A stretch of DNA of 7,327 nt from Bacilli bacterium (GTDB lineage Bacteria > Bacillota_I > Bacilli_A > RFN20 > CAG-826). Location: contig JAFZUD010000006.1 of the NCBI GenBank assembly GCA_017618495.1, forward strand, positions 1 to 7,327, read 5' to 3'. Below are positions 1 to 6,607 of the stretch, piece by piece. How positions within the stretch are numbered: the first letter of the stretch is position 1; every line of letters starts with the position of its first letter. The translations under genes were made by a program, and so were the position numbers. The notes below the pieces were generated by a model. It was not told where the DNA came from, made no database searches, and worked only from the letters and a program-made list of their open reading frames with translations.

Positions 1-1087
1 AACCGGGCTGCTCCTTGACGGAGAGCCGCAGGTAGAAGGCATTGCGCATTTCCGCCGTCGGACGCAGGCGGAAATTCTCTCCCGTCTTGTGGATGACCAC
101 CGGGTGGCGTACCTCGCCGGCGGCAAGGTTGCGGGAGATATCGCAGATGTCGCCGATGACGGTGCTTGCCGTCGGGGCGCGTCCGGCGCCGCGCCCGTAG
201 TAAAGGGTCTTGTCCGCGAGATCGGAATCGACCATGACTGCGTTGAAGACGCCCGAGACGGAGGAGAGCATGTGGGAGAAGGGCACGAGCGTCGGGGCGA
301 CGTAGACCTCGATGTCGTTGTCTTCGCGCGCGACGGTGGCGACGAGCTTGATCCGGTAGCCGAGATCGGCGGCGAACTTGACGTCGCGCCCGTCGAGGCC
401 GCGGATGCCCTCGACGGAAATCGTTGAAAGCGGCGTGGTGAAGCCGTAGGAGAGGGCGGCGAGGATGAGCGCCTTGTGGGCGGTGTCAAAGCCGTCGATG
501 TCGAGCGCCGGGTTGGCCTCGGCGTAGCCAAGGCGCTGGGCGTCGGCCAGGACCTGGTCGAAAGGCAGCCCCTCGCGCTCCATGCGGGTGAGAATGTAGT
601 TGCAGGTGCCGTTGAGGATGCCGTGGATGTTCTTGATGGCGTTGCCGGCGAGGCCTTCGCGCAGGACGCGGATGATGGGGATGCCGCCGCCGACGCTTGC
701 GCCGAAGTAGATGTCGACGCCCTTCTTTGCGGCGAGGTCGAAGATCTCCGTCCCGAACTCGGCGAGGAGCTTCTTGTTGGCCGTGACGACGGGCTTGCCC
801 GCCTCGAGAGCCGCCATGACGAGCTTGCGGGCGATGCCGCAGCCGCCGATGAGTTCGACGACGATGTCGACGGACGGGTCGGCGATGACCTCGAAGGCGT
901 CGGTCGTCATGACGGACGGATCGACCTTCACGCCGCGGTCGGTCGTGACGTCGAGGTCGCCGATGCGGCGCAGCACGACGTCGATGCCGAGACGTGTGCG
1001 GATGAGATCATGGTTGCGGGCGAGTCCGTCGACCACGCCGGCGCCTACTGTTCCGAATCCCAAAAGACCTACACCTATCTGCTTCAT
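1..1087 (-). CDS. hom: Homoserine dehydrogenase, 3' end cut by window edge
   Basis: Cytosolic NAD(P)-dependent enzyme that reduces aspartate 4-semialdehyde to homoserine, the branch point toward threonine and methionine. I translated 362 residues by hand from ATG 1087-1085. Visible signatures are the N-terminal Rossmann loop GLLGFGTVGAG (about residues 7-17), VTANKK (101-106), the LNGTCNYIL segment (158-166), DIDGFDTAHK (196-205) with the conserved acidic and lysine residues of the active site, and LYYGRGAGRAPTAS (295-308). FYLRLSVKEQPG from about 351 looks like the start of the C-terminal ACT domain, so roughly 60-80 residues are missing to the left. AGGAG at 1095-1099 lies 7 bases before the ATG. 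It starts 30 bases after the release factor stop and is probably co-transcribed with it. It lies entirely in the high-GC part, so it likely belongs to a different genome from secA and comF. The family assignment is firm; the organism is not known. Confidence 0.95.
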   Translation of the reverse strand, partial: MKQIGVGLLGFGTVGAGVVDGLARNHDLIRTRLGIDVVLRRIGDLDVTTDRGVKVDPSVMTTDAFEVIADPSVDIVVELIGGCGIARKLVMAALEAGKPVVTANKKLLAEFGTEIFDLAAKKGVDIYFGASVGGGIPIIRVLREGLAGNAIKNIHGILNGTCNYILTRMEREGLPFDQVLADAQRLGYAEANPALDIDGFDTAHKALILAALSYGFTTPLSTISVEGIRGLDGRDVKFAADLGYRIKLVATVAREDNDIEVYVAPTLVPFSHMLSSVSGVFNAVMVDSDLADKTLYYGRGAGRAPTASTVIGDICDISRNLAAGEVRHPVVIHKTGENFRLRPTAEMRNAFYLRLSVKEQPG

Positions 1088-1094
1088 CGTGGTT

Positions 1095-1099
1095 CTCCT
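1095..1099 (-). promoter_or_regulatory. Ribosome binding site of hom
   Basis: AGGAG on the minus strand, 7 bases before ATG 1087. It lies in the 30-base gap after the upstream TAG and supports this start. No terminator-like hairpin is visible in the gap. Confidence 0.8.
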
Positions 1100-1117
1100 G
1101 AAAATGTGGACGCTGAC

Positions 1118-1440
1118 CTAATTGAGTTCGAGTTCGAGCCGCTGGGCGAGGTCATGTTGGCGGAGGGCGTTGAGCATGTCGCCGAGGTCCCCCTCCATCA
1201 CGCCGGAAAGGTTGTACGCCGTGTAGTTGATCCGATGGTCCGTAATGCGGTTCTGCGGATAGTTGTAGGTGCGGATCTTCTGGCTGCGGTCGCCGTTTCC
1301 GGCGAGGTCGCGGCGGTTCTGACCGGCCTTGGCCTCCTCCGCGGCACGGCGCTGGTCGAGCAGTCGCGCCTTGAGGACGCTCATGGCCTTTTCCTTGTTG
1401 CGGTGCTGGCTGCGCTCGTCCTGGCACTGGGCTACGAGGC
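1118..1440 (-). other. prfA: prfA-type (release factor 1) 3' segment from a high-GC genome
   Basis: This is the C-terminal part of the hybrid frame, about 107 codons. It carries hallmarks of RF1, the UAA/UAG-specific factor: QCQDERSQHRNKEKAM, then GNGDRSQKIRTYNYPQNR, TDHRI, VMEGDL and a C-terminal LRQHDLAQRLE. The distance from GGQ to the stop is 123 residues, which fits RF1 (about 125 in E. coli). Codons are strongly GC-ending (CGC, GCC, CTC, GAC) and match hom downstream, not secA or comF upstream. The stop is TAG, which RF1 reads. The likely native arrangement in the source genome is prfA followed 30 bases later by hom. The upstream two thirds of this prfA, including its PxT stop-recognition motif, are not in the window. 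The left edge of the segment is a boundary zone, not a sharp base. Confidence 0.85.
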
Positions 1441-2243
1441 CGGTTGGAAGGTGAGTGATACGGACGGCAGAAGAGACTTTGTTGACGTTTTGTCCTCCTG
1501 CGCCACCGCTTCTGAAGGTATCGACTTTAAGGTCCTTTGGATCGATCTCGACATCACTGATCTTGCCGAATTCAGGGATGACGTTGACCGAAGCGAATGA
1601 TGTATGTCTTCTAGCATTCGAGTCGAATGGAGAAATTCTGACAAGACGGTGGACGCCTTTTTCTCCTTTTAGGAGACCATAGACGTTCTTGCCGCTGATC
1701 TTCACGGTCGCGCTCTTAAGGCCGGCTTCTTCGCCTTGCTCATAAGAGAGGACCTGCCACTTGAAGTGATGGGATTCAGCGTAACGGTTATACATCCTGA
1801 AAAGCATATCCGCCCAATCGTTGGCTTCGGTTCCGCCAGCGCCTGGGTGAATATCGAGGGTGCAGTTGAAATGGTCATACTCTCCTCTAAAGAGGAGGTC
1901 GACTCTGAGTTCTTTGATTTTCTTCGAAAGCTCCTTCTCCATGCCTTCGATGAGCTCGCGCATGTCAGGAGTTTTGGAATCCGGGTCATCAAGAAGAAGC
2001 GACAATTCATCGTAGTCGTTCTTGATGGTCGTATATCCTTGGACTTTCGACTTGGCGTCGTTAAGTCTATTAACTACTTCTAAAGCCGACTTCTGATCAT
2101 TCCAGAAGCCTTCTCTATTCTGTTCTTCGTCTAATGCAGCAATCTCGGAATTTAACTTATCAAGGTCAAAGAGAACCACCGAGTTGCGAAACAAGTTTCC
2201 CAATGTTCTGGGCTTCTTGCTTTAATTCGACTAACTCTTTCAT
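1118..2243 (-). CDS. prfB: RF2-RF1 hybrid reading frame: prfB 5' part fused to prfA 3' part
   Basis: Release factor 2 releases the finished peptide at UGA and UAA on the ribosome. The true start is ATG 2243-2241, preceded by AGAGGA at 2248-2253. Codon 25 is CTT and codon 26 an in-frame TGA; a +1 shift continues as GAC, giving 374 residues in all, near the family norm of about 365. RF2 marks are GAGGTEANDW in the central domain and the stop-recognition tripeptide SPF at residues 204-206. The catalytic GGQ is at 249-251. After GGQ the protein changes character: NKEKAM, GNGDRSQKIRTYNYPQNR and TDHRI are RF1 signatures, where RF2 would have a W-GNQIRSY-type stretch. Base composition changes at the same point. 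The frame ends in TAG. I infer a chimera of two genes from two genomes, so the native 3' end of this prfB is absent. A conventional gene call would start at 2203 and miss the recoded N-terminus. Confidence 0.9.
1415..1500. other. Chimeric junction zone inside the GGQ region
   Basis: Above about 1500 the minus-strand codons are low-to-moderate GC (AGA, ACT, CTT, CCA, TCT). Below about 1430 they are nearly all GC-ending (CAG TGC CAG GAC GAG CGC AGC CAG CAC CGC). The encoded stretch GGQNVNKVSSAVRITHLPTG is shared in type by RF1 and RF2, so the crossover cannot be placed more exactly by eye. The frame is kept and the two halves join at the homologous alignment column. That is what a homology-driven join would give, whether by recombination or by assembly through a shared word. 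Confidence 0.8.
2165..2180 (-). promoter_or_regulatory. prfB: Programmed +1 frameshift site of prfB (CTT TGA C)
   Basis: Reading from ATG 2243, codon 25 is CTT (2171-2169), codon 26 is TGA (2168-2166) and the next base is C (2165). This is the classic RF2 autoregulatory slip site: when RF2 is scarce, the ribosome slips +1 from CUU to UUU and continues with GAC. An upstream Shine-Dalgarno-like GGTGG at 2180-2176 sits 4 bases before CTT; it is a weaker stimulator than the AGGGGG of E. coli prfB. The zero frame before the site (MKELVELKQEAQNIGKLV...) and the +1 frame after it (DLDKLNSEI...) both match RF2. The TGA position (codon 26) equals that of E. coli. It also shows that UGA is a stop codon in this organism. 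Confidence 0.93.
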
Positions 2244-2247
2244 ATAT

Positions 2248-2253
2248 TCCTCT
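2248..2253 (-). promoter_or_regulatory. Ribosome binding site of prfB
   Basis: AGAGGA lies 4 bases before ATG 2243, inside the 11-base gap after the secA TAA (2257-2255). It supports starting prfB at 2243 rather than at the internal ATG at 2203. The very short gap suggests translational coupling with secA. Confidence 0.75.
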
Positions 2254-2254
2254 C

Positions 2255-4726
2255 TTATTCCTTTTTGTCCTCATTTGAGGCGGTTTCTGCAGGGGATTTT
2301 TGCTCAACGCGGCCCGCTTTTTCCTGAGCTTCGGCATCGACAGCGTTTGGATCTGGCTGATGCTCGTGCTCGATGTGGACTTGTCTCTGGAGTCTGACGT
2401 TGAGGAGGTTGAAACAGGTATCAACAGCGGCTTTGTCGTTCATCTCTTTGAAGAGGTCATAGCCTTCGTTGACGTAATCCTGAAGTGGGTTTCTCTGAGC
2501 GTAGCTTCTAAGGGAGATACCATCACGGAGATGGGACATGGTGTCGATGTGGCCCTGCCAGTTACGGTCGATGACACGTAAGGAGACAGAACGCTCAATG
2601 TTGTCGGCTTCCTTGATGGACCAGGTCTTTCTCTTGTCGAGATAGGCCTTATAGAGAAGTTCGCCAAGGTCATCGCCAGCTTCTTCGTATGGAGCGTTAT
2701 CGAAAGCGTTCGCATCGATGGATCCTTCTGGCATAAACTGAGGCTCGACGAGTCTCTTGAGGTGTTCGCCAGAGATGATGCCAGCGGCGTTGGTTGGGTC
2801 GATGGCTTTTTGAGCGAGGTAAAGACCTGTGGTCTTGAAGAACTCGCGGATAAGGTCAACGATGTCTTCGGCCATGAGGATGGCGTCACGTTTCTTGTAG
2901 ATGATGTCACGCTGCTTGGCGAGAACGTCATCGTAGTCTTTTAAGTTCTTACGGGTATCGAAGTTTCTTCCCTCGATCTGCTTCTGAGCGTTGGTGACGG
3001 CGTTGGTGAGCATTCTGCTCTCGTAGGACTCGTCCTGAAGGCTCTTAACGAAGAGGTTGCGGAGACTCTCATTAGTGAATCTTCTCATAAGTTCGTCGTC
3101 GAAGGAGACGAAGAAACGGGAATAGCCTGGGTCGCCTTGACGTCCGCTACGACCACGGAGCTGGTTATCGATACGTCTGGATTCATGACGCTCGGTGCCG
3201 AAGACGCAAAGACCGCCAAGGGCTTTGACTTCGTCAGTGAGCTTAATATCGGTACCACGACCAGCCATGTTGGTGGCAAGGGTGACAGCGCCTTTTTCAC
3301 CAGCATGAGAGATGATCTCAGCTTCGCGAGCTTGGTTCTTAGCGTTCAAGACTTCGTGTGGGATGCCCGCTTCGGTAAGGAGGGCGGAAATCTCAAGGTT
3401 CGATTCAACGGAGACGGTACCGATAAGGATTGGTTGTCCTTTGGCGTGTCTTTCTTTGACAGCCTCGACAAGAGCTTTGAGCTTGGCTTGGTGGGTGGCG
3501 AAGATAAGATCGTCGTCATCGATACGCTGAACTGGACGGTTGGTTGGGATGCAGATGACCTTCAAGTTGTAGATGGTCTGGAACTCTTCTTCCTCGGTCT
3601 TGGCAGTACCAGTCATACCGGAGAGCTTCTCGTAGAGACGGAAGAAGTTTTGGTAGGTGATGGTCGCAAGAACAACGGTTTCCTGTTTGATCTCGACGCC
3701 TTCCTTAGCCTGGATGGCTTGCTGAAGACCGTCGTTATATTCACGACCTGGCATGATACGACCAGTGAACTGGTCGATTAATTGAATCTTATGTTCGTTG
3801 TCGACCATGTACTCGACATCGCGAGCCATGATGTAGTTGGCTTTGAGAGCCTGGTGGATACGGTGGATGAGATCCTCGTTCTCTGGATCGTAGAGGTTTC
3901 TGATGCCGAACATCTTCTCGGCTTTGGCAGTTCCTTCTTCGGTGAGGGAACAGGCCTTGTCTTTGATATCGATTTCGTAATCTCTGCCTTTGCGGAGACA
4001 TTTGACGAAACGGTCAGCGACTTGGTACTGGGAAGCAGCACTCTTCTGGCCGCCGGAAATGATAAGTGGGGTACGGGATTCATCAACGAGAATGGAGTCA
4101 GCTTCATCGACGACGGTGAAGTAAAGTCCACGGAGAACACGGCCTTCAAGGGTTGGGGCCATGTTGTCACGGAGATAGTCGAATCCAAGTTCGGAGTTGG
4201 TTGTGTAGGTGATGTCGCAAGCATAGGCTTCACGCTTGGCGGCAGTATCTTTGGCGGCGAGATTGACACCAACGGTGAGACCTAAGAAGCGATAGATGTT
4301 GCCCATCCACTCAGCGTCACGGGCGGCAAGGTATTCGTTAACGGTGACGACGTGAACGCCTTTGCCAGCGAGGGCGTTGTGATAGACGGCCATGGTACAG
4401 GTGAGGGTCTTACCTTCACCGGTCTTCATTTCAGCGATATCGCCTCTATCCAAAACCAAGGAACCAATGATCTGGACCTTGAATGGTTTTTGTTTTAAGA
4501 CACGCCAGCCAGCTTCACGGGCAACAGCGAAAGCCTCGTGCTTGATGCTTTCAAGGGATTCGCCCTTGGCTAAACGCTCTTTGAATTCAGCGGTTTTTCC
4601 AATGAGTTCCTCATCGGTTAATTTGCTCATTTGCTCATCAAGAGCCATGATCTGATCTGCCTCACGGGACAGACGATCTAATTCTCTCTTCTCGAAACGG
4701 AAGAGCTTCTCAATAAAATTCGCCAC
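2255..4726 (-). CDS. secA: Preprotein translocase ATPase SecA
   Basis: Motor ATPase that drives unfolded preproteins through the SecYEG channel at the membrane. At 823 residues it is in the normal range (about 800-900). Order of parts: N-terminal helix ANFIEKLF; Walker A MKTGEGKT (about residues 100-107); DEAD motif VVDEADS (205-211); the preprotein cross-linking domain between the two nucleotide-binding folds; GMTGTAKTEEEEF (about 372-384); motifs ATNMAGRGTD (484-493) and LRGRSGRQGDPG (523-534); then the helical scaffold and two-helix finger region with NWQGHIDTMSHLRDGISLR. The tail is acidic and lysine-rich, ends in NEDKKE and lacks the cysteine zinc site (CxCxSGxxxxxC) common in SecA. The start is set at GTG 4726-4724, 7 bases after AGGAG; the TTG two codons earlier sits only 1 base from that site. 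It heads a secA-prfB unit and follows comFC by 59 bases. Confidence 0.97.
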   Translation of the reverse strand: MANFIEKLFRFEKRELDRLSREADQIMALDEQMSKLTDEELIGKTAEFKERLAKGESLESIKHEAFAVAREAGWRVLKQKPFKVQIIGSLVLDRGDIAEMKTGEGKTLTCTMAVYHNALAGKGVHVVTVNEYLAARDAEWMGNIYRFLGLTVGVNLAAKDTAAKREAYACDITYTTNSELGFDYLRDNMAPTLEGRVLRGLYFTVVDEADSILVDESRTPLIISGGQKSAASQYQVADRFVKCLRKGRDYEIDIKDKACSLTEEGTAKAEKMFGIRNLYDPENEDLIHRIHQALKANYIMARDVEYMVDNEHKIQLIDQFTGRIMPGREYNDGLQQAIQAKEGVEIKQETVVLATITYQNFFRLYEKLSGMTGTAKTEEEEFQTIYNLKVICIPTNRPVQRIDDDDLIFATHQAKLKALVEAVKERHAKGQPILIGTVSVESNLEISALLTEAGIPHEVLNAKNQAREAEIISHAGEKGAVTLATNMAGRGTDIKLTDEVKALGGLCVFGTERHESRRIDNQLRGRSGRQGDPGYSRFFVSFDDELMRRFTNESLRNLFVKSLQDESYESRMLTNAVTNAQKQIEGRNFDTRKNLKDYDDVLAKQRDIIYKKRDAILMAEDIVDLIREFFKTTGLYLAQKAIDPTNAAGIISGEHLKRLVEPQFMPEGSIDANAFDNAPYEEAGDDLGELLYKAYLDKRKTWSIKEADNIERSVSLRVIDRNWQGHIDTMSHLRDGISLRSYAQRNPLQDYVNEGYDLFKEMNDKAAVDTCFNLLNVRLQRQVHIEHEHQPDPNAVDAEAQEKAGRVEQKSPAETASNEDKKE

Positions 4727-4733
4727 AATCAAT

Positions 4734-4738
4734 CTCCT
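4734..4738 (-). promoter_or_regulatory. Ribosome binding site of secA (decides GTG start)
   Basis: AGGAG on the minus strand. The spacing is 7 bases to GTG 4726, but only 1 base to TTG 4732, so the protein most likely begins M-A-N-F-I-E-K rather than M-I-V-A-N-F. Confidence 0.75.
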
Positions 4739-4755
4739 AAATAGATAGCCTTGAA

Positions 4756-4784
4756 ATCATACCATTACCATAAATGGTAAGCAA
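4756..4784 (-). promoter_or_regulatory. Likely sigma-A promoter for secA-prfB
   Basis: On the minus strand, TTGCTT (4784-4779) is followed by exactly 17 bases and then TATGAT (4761-4756), one mismatch from TATAAT. A TG one base before the -10 gives an extended -10. The -35 matches TTGACA only in its first three bases. Transcription would start near 4749, leaving a short leader of about 22 bases before GTG 4726. The site begins one base past the comFC TAG, so secA need not depend on comF transcription. No leader hairpin like a secM-type arrest element fits in this space. Confidence 0.6.
4765..4780. repeat. Perfect palindrome within the secA promoter spacer
   Basis: TTACCAT-AA-ATGGTAA on the plus strand: two perfect 7-base arms around 2 bases. 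It fills most of the spacer between the -35 and -10 boxes and overlaps two bases of the -35. That placement fits an operator for a dimeric repressor. There is no T-run after it, so it does not look like a terminator for comFC. The half-site core ATGGTA occurs once more next to it (minus strand ATGGTAATGGTATG). No regulator is identified. Confidence 0.5.
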
Positions 4785-4785
4785 A

Positions 4786-5508
4786 CTAGTTCCGTTCGCC
4801 TCGGATTTTTTTCTTAAATCCGTCCACGATTTGCCGTAGTTTTTGAGAAAAAGAGATTTCATTCTCTTTTCGTTTTTTAGGGTCAATGGTACGGGCCATG
4901 ACCAGTATTTCAACCTTGTTCGCTCCGTGCTCAAGAAGCATCTTCGCGCAGGCTTTTGCGGTCGCCCCTGTCGTCATAAGGTCGTCGACGAAGAGGATGT
5001 TGAGTCCTGTCACGCTCACTCCGCTCTTCCAAGCGAGGTGCTTTCCGATCTGCTGCCTTTCCACGAAATTGAGGTCGGCTTGTTTGACGTTGTCCGTCTT
5101 CTCAATCGCGTGGATGAATGGCCTCTCCAGACCTTTGAAGATCTCAATGACATGGTTGAATCCCCTAACCTGGTCTTTGCTTCCATAACTTGGAGCGGGA
5201 ACCAAAGTCCATCCCTTATACTTCCTTCTTAAGAAGGGCCTATGCCTTGAGAGGAAGATGTTCGCCATCTCATAGTCGAAGCATCCTTTGCACTGATAGA
5301 GCATCTGCTTCACCTTCTCGTTATAGACGAAGAGGGATGTTGTTTTAATGTCGCCTAACATAGTTACGACTGTCTTCGGCTCCATCAAATTGAAGCAGCT
5401 AGGGCATATCGGGTAGTCCTCAAAAAGAGAGGCAAAATCATACCGACGAACATCTTTGAAACAGACCTTACAGAAAGGTGTTGTAGTGCTCGATTTTTCT
5501 GACTGCAT
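4786..5508 (-). CDS. comFC: ComFC/ComF family phosphoribosyltransferase-like competence protein
   Basis: 240-residue cytosolic protein needed for natural transformation in Gram-positive bacteria, where it works with the ComFA ATPase on incoming single-stranded DNA. It has a four-cysteine zinc ribbon (CxxC at residues 13-16 and 35-38), the ComF signature VPAPSYGSKDQVRGFNHV (103-120), and the PRPP-binding loop of type I phosphoribosyltransferases, ILFVDDLMTTGAT (171-183). The last 30 residues are rich in lysine and arginine, consistent with nucleic acid contact (inference). ATG 5508 is preceded by GGAGGA at 5517-5522 with 8 bases between. No later in-frame start exists before the first cysteine, so the 41-base overlap with comFA is real and suggests translational coupling. 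It ends in TAG at 4788-4786, just before the secA promoter. Its substrate, if any, is unknown. Confidence 0.92.
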   Translation of the reverse strand: MQSEKSSTTTPFCKVCFKDVRRYDFASLFEDYPICPSCFNLMEPKTVVTMLGDIKTTSLFVYNEKVKQMLYQCKGCFDYEMANIFLSRHRPFLRRKYKGWTLVPAPSYGSKDQVRGFNHVIEIFKGLERPFIHAIEKTDNVKQADLNFVERQQIGKHLAWKSGVSVTGLNILFVDDLMTTGATAKACAKMLLEHGANKVEILVMARTIDPKKRKENEISFSQKLRQIVDGFKKKIRGERN

Positions 5509-6607
5509 CGGCTATTTCCTCCGTTTCTTTTTCAGCAAAGAAAATGACTTCACCATTAGGTGCGTCCATCTTTCTTCCTACTCTTCCTGATATCTGAATC
5601 AGGGTCGCTGAATCATAAATCGACCTTTTGTCCGCTTGGTAAACCAAGACCTGAAGGTTCTTAATCGTCACCCCTCGTTCCAAAACCGAGGTCGTCAAAA
5701 GATAATTCAGTTTTCCTGCTTTGAAGGCGTTGATGATTTGGTCTTTGTTTTCCCTTTCGCTATGAACGTAGTCGCCACCTTTAACGGCAATGGACACGTT
5801 CGAATAGAGCGTCTCGCAAAGATCGATCGTTGGGGCGAAGACGAAACATGGCTTCCCCTGCTTCCCATATTCCCGAAGTTTCTTGATGATTTTGAGAACC
5901 TGAAAGATCGGTATCGAAAGCTCTACCTTTGGTACAGGAATCGGTTTCTTATGGAAACGGGTCATGAGCTCAAGGATCCCGTGATTCTCTTTCCCGAACT
6001 CTTTCAGTATGGCTTCACTTGGGGTTGCGCTCATGAGGACGCAGTGCCCGCGAAGGGACTTCTTGTAGAGAGCTATAAGGACATCGTTTCCCTTGAAAGG
6101 GAATGCGTCTATCTCGTCCATGACCAAAAGATCAAAATACTCTGGGTATCTGTACAGTTGATGGGTCGTCAAAATGACGATGTCTCCTTCTAGCCTTCTA
6201 TGATGGTCGCCATAGACCGCAACAACTTTGTTGTTAGGGAAGGCTTTCATCATTCTCCAGTAGAGTTCAATGACGACATCTCTTCTAGGAAGAGCAAATC
6301 CCGCTCTGAATCCATGAGAAATCGCATAGGCAAGAACCCCATAACTGATCTCGGTCTTCCCTGAACCACATACGGCGTACACAAGCGTGTCCACGCCATT
6401 CACGAAGTTCTCGACAATCCTTCTCGAAAGATTGCTTTGTTCTTCTGAAAGCTTGTAGGCCAAAGAGAGGGGCGCTTTCTTTGGAGGATGTTCAATGCCC
6501 TTTGCTTCCTCGCCAGAAAAGATGATGCACTTACGGCAATAAGGCGCACCATTCTTGTGGCCGATATACCTCTCGTCTTTGTTTCCGCAGCGTGGACAAA
6601 CAAACAT
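5468..6607 (-). CDS. comFA: ComFA-type DEAD-box ATPase, competence protein
   Basis: 379-residue superfamily 2 helicase-like ATPase that drives import of single-stranded DNA during transformation, acting at the inner face of the membrane next to the ComEC channel. An N-terminal four-cysteine zinc finger (C4, C7, C24, C27) precedes the ATPase core: Walker A CGSGKTE (80-86), the DEAD-box variant DEID (164-167), SATPS (193-197), TTSVLERGVT (305-314) and the arginine-finger motif QISGRVGRK (338-346). It is shorter than B. subtilis ComFA (about 460), mainly at the N-terminus; all core motifs are present and no break is seen. ATG 6607 follows GGAG (6618-6615) with 7 bases between. It lies 93 bases downstream of ligA and overlaps comFC, its usual partner. 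PriA is an alternative helicase with zinc-binding cysteines, but the length, the N-terminal cysteine placement and the adjacent comFC favour ComFA. Confidence 0.93.
   Translation of the reverse strand: MFVCPRCGNKDERYIGHKNGAPYCRKCIIFSGEEAKGIEHPPKKAPLSLAYKLSEEQSNLSRRIVENFVNGVDTLVYAVCGSGKTEISYGVLAYAISHGFRAGFALPRRDVVIELYWRMMKAFPNNKVVAVYGDHHRRLEGDIVILTTHQLYRYPEYFDLLVMDEIDAFPFKGNDVLIALYKKSLRGHCVLMSATPSEAILKEFGKENHGILELMTRFHKKPIPVPKVELSIPIFQVLKIIKKLREYGKQGKPCFVFAPTIDLCETLYSNVSIAVKGGDYVHSERENKDQIINAFKAGKLNYLLTTSVLERGVTIKNLQVLVYQADKRSIYDSATLIQISGRVGRKMDAPNGEVIFFAEKETEEIADAVRKIEHYNTFL
5517..5522 (-). promoter_or_regulatory. Ribosome binding site of comFC inside comFA
   Basis: GGAGGA, a near-perfect Shine-Dalgarno sequence, lies within the last codons of comFA and 8 bases before ATG 5508. 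It supports independent or coupled re-initiation for comFC. Confidence 0.75.

Noticed and set aside
711..1121. Plus-strand frame of 136 codons rich in Ser/Thr/Arg/Pro
   Set aside because: Shadow frame of hom in high-GC DNA with no motif; its ATG has no convincing ribosome site.
476..1600. Long plus-strand open frame (374 codons) opposite hom and the release factor
   Set aside because: It is antisense to two well-supported genes, spans the composition break, has a low-complexity Ala/Asp/Val/Gly-rich product with no recognisable motif, and owes its length to GC-rich codons on the other strand.
2201..2203. ATG 2203 as start of prfB
   Set aside because: It lies out of frame inside the recoded leader; the zero-frame leader from 2243 plus the CTT-TGA-C site explains the gene fully and gives family-like length and motif positions.
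3137..4285. Two back-to-back plus-strand frames (214 and 167 codons) opposite secA
   Set aside because: Both are antisense to the conserved SecA core. Their acidic, valine-rich products are typical mirror translations and match no family I recognise.
4730..4732. TTG as start of secA
   Set aside because: Only one base separates it from the AGGAG site; GTG at 4726 has ideal spacing and gives the usual M-A-N-F N-terminus.
5636..6193. Plus-strand frame of 185 codons opposite comFA
   Set aside because: Antisense to the conserved ATPase motifs, with no domain and no ribosome site support.
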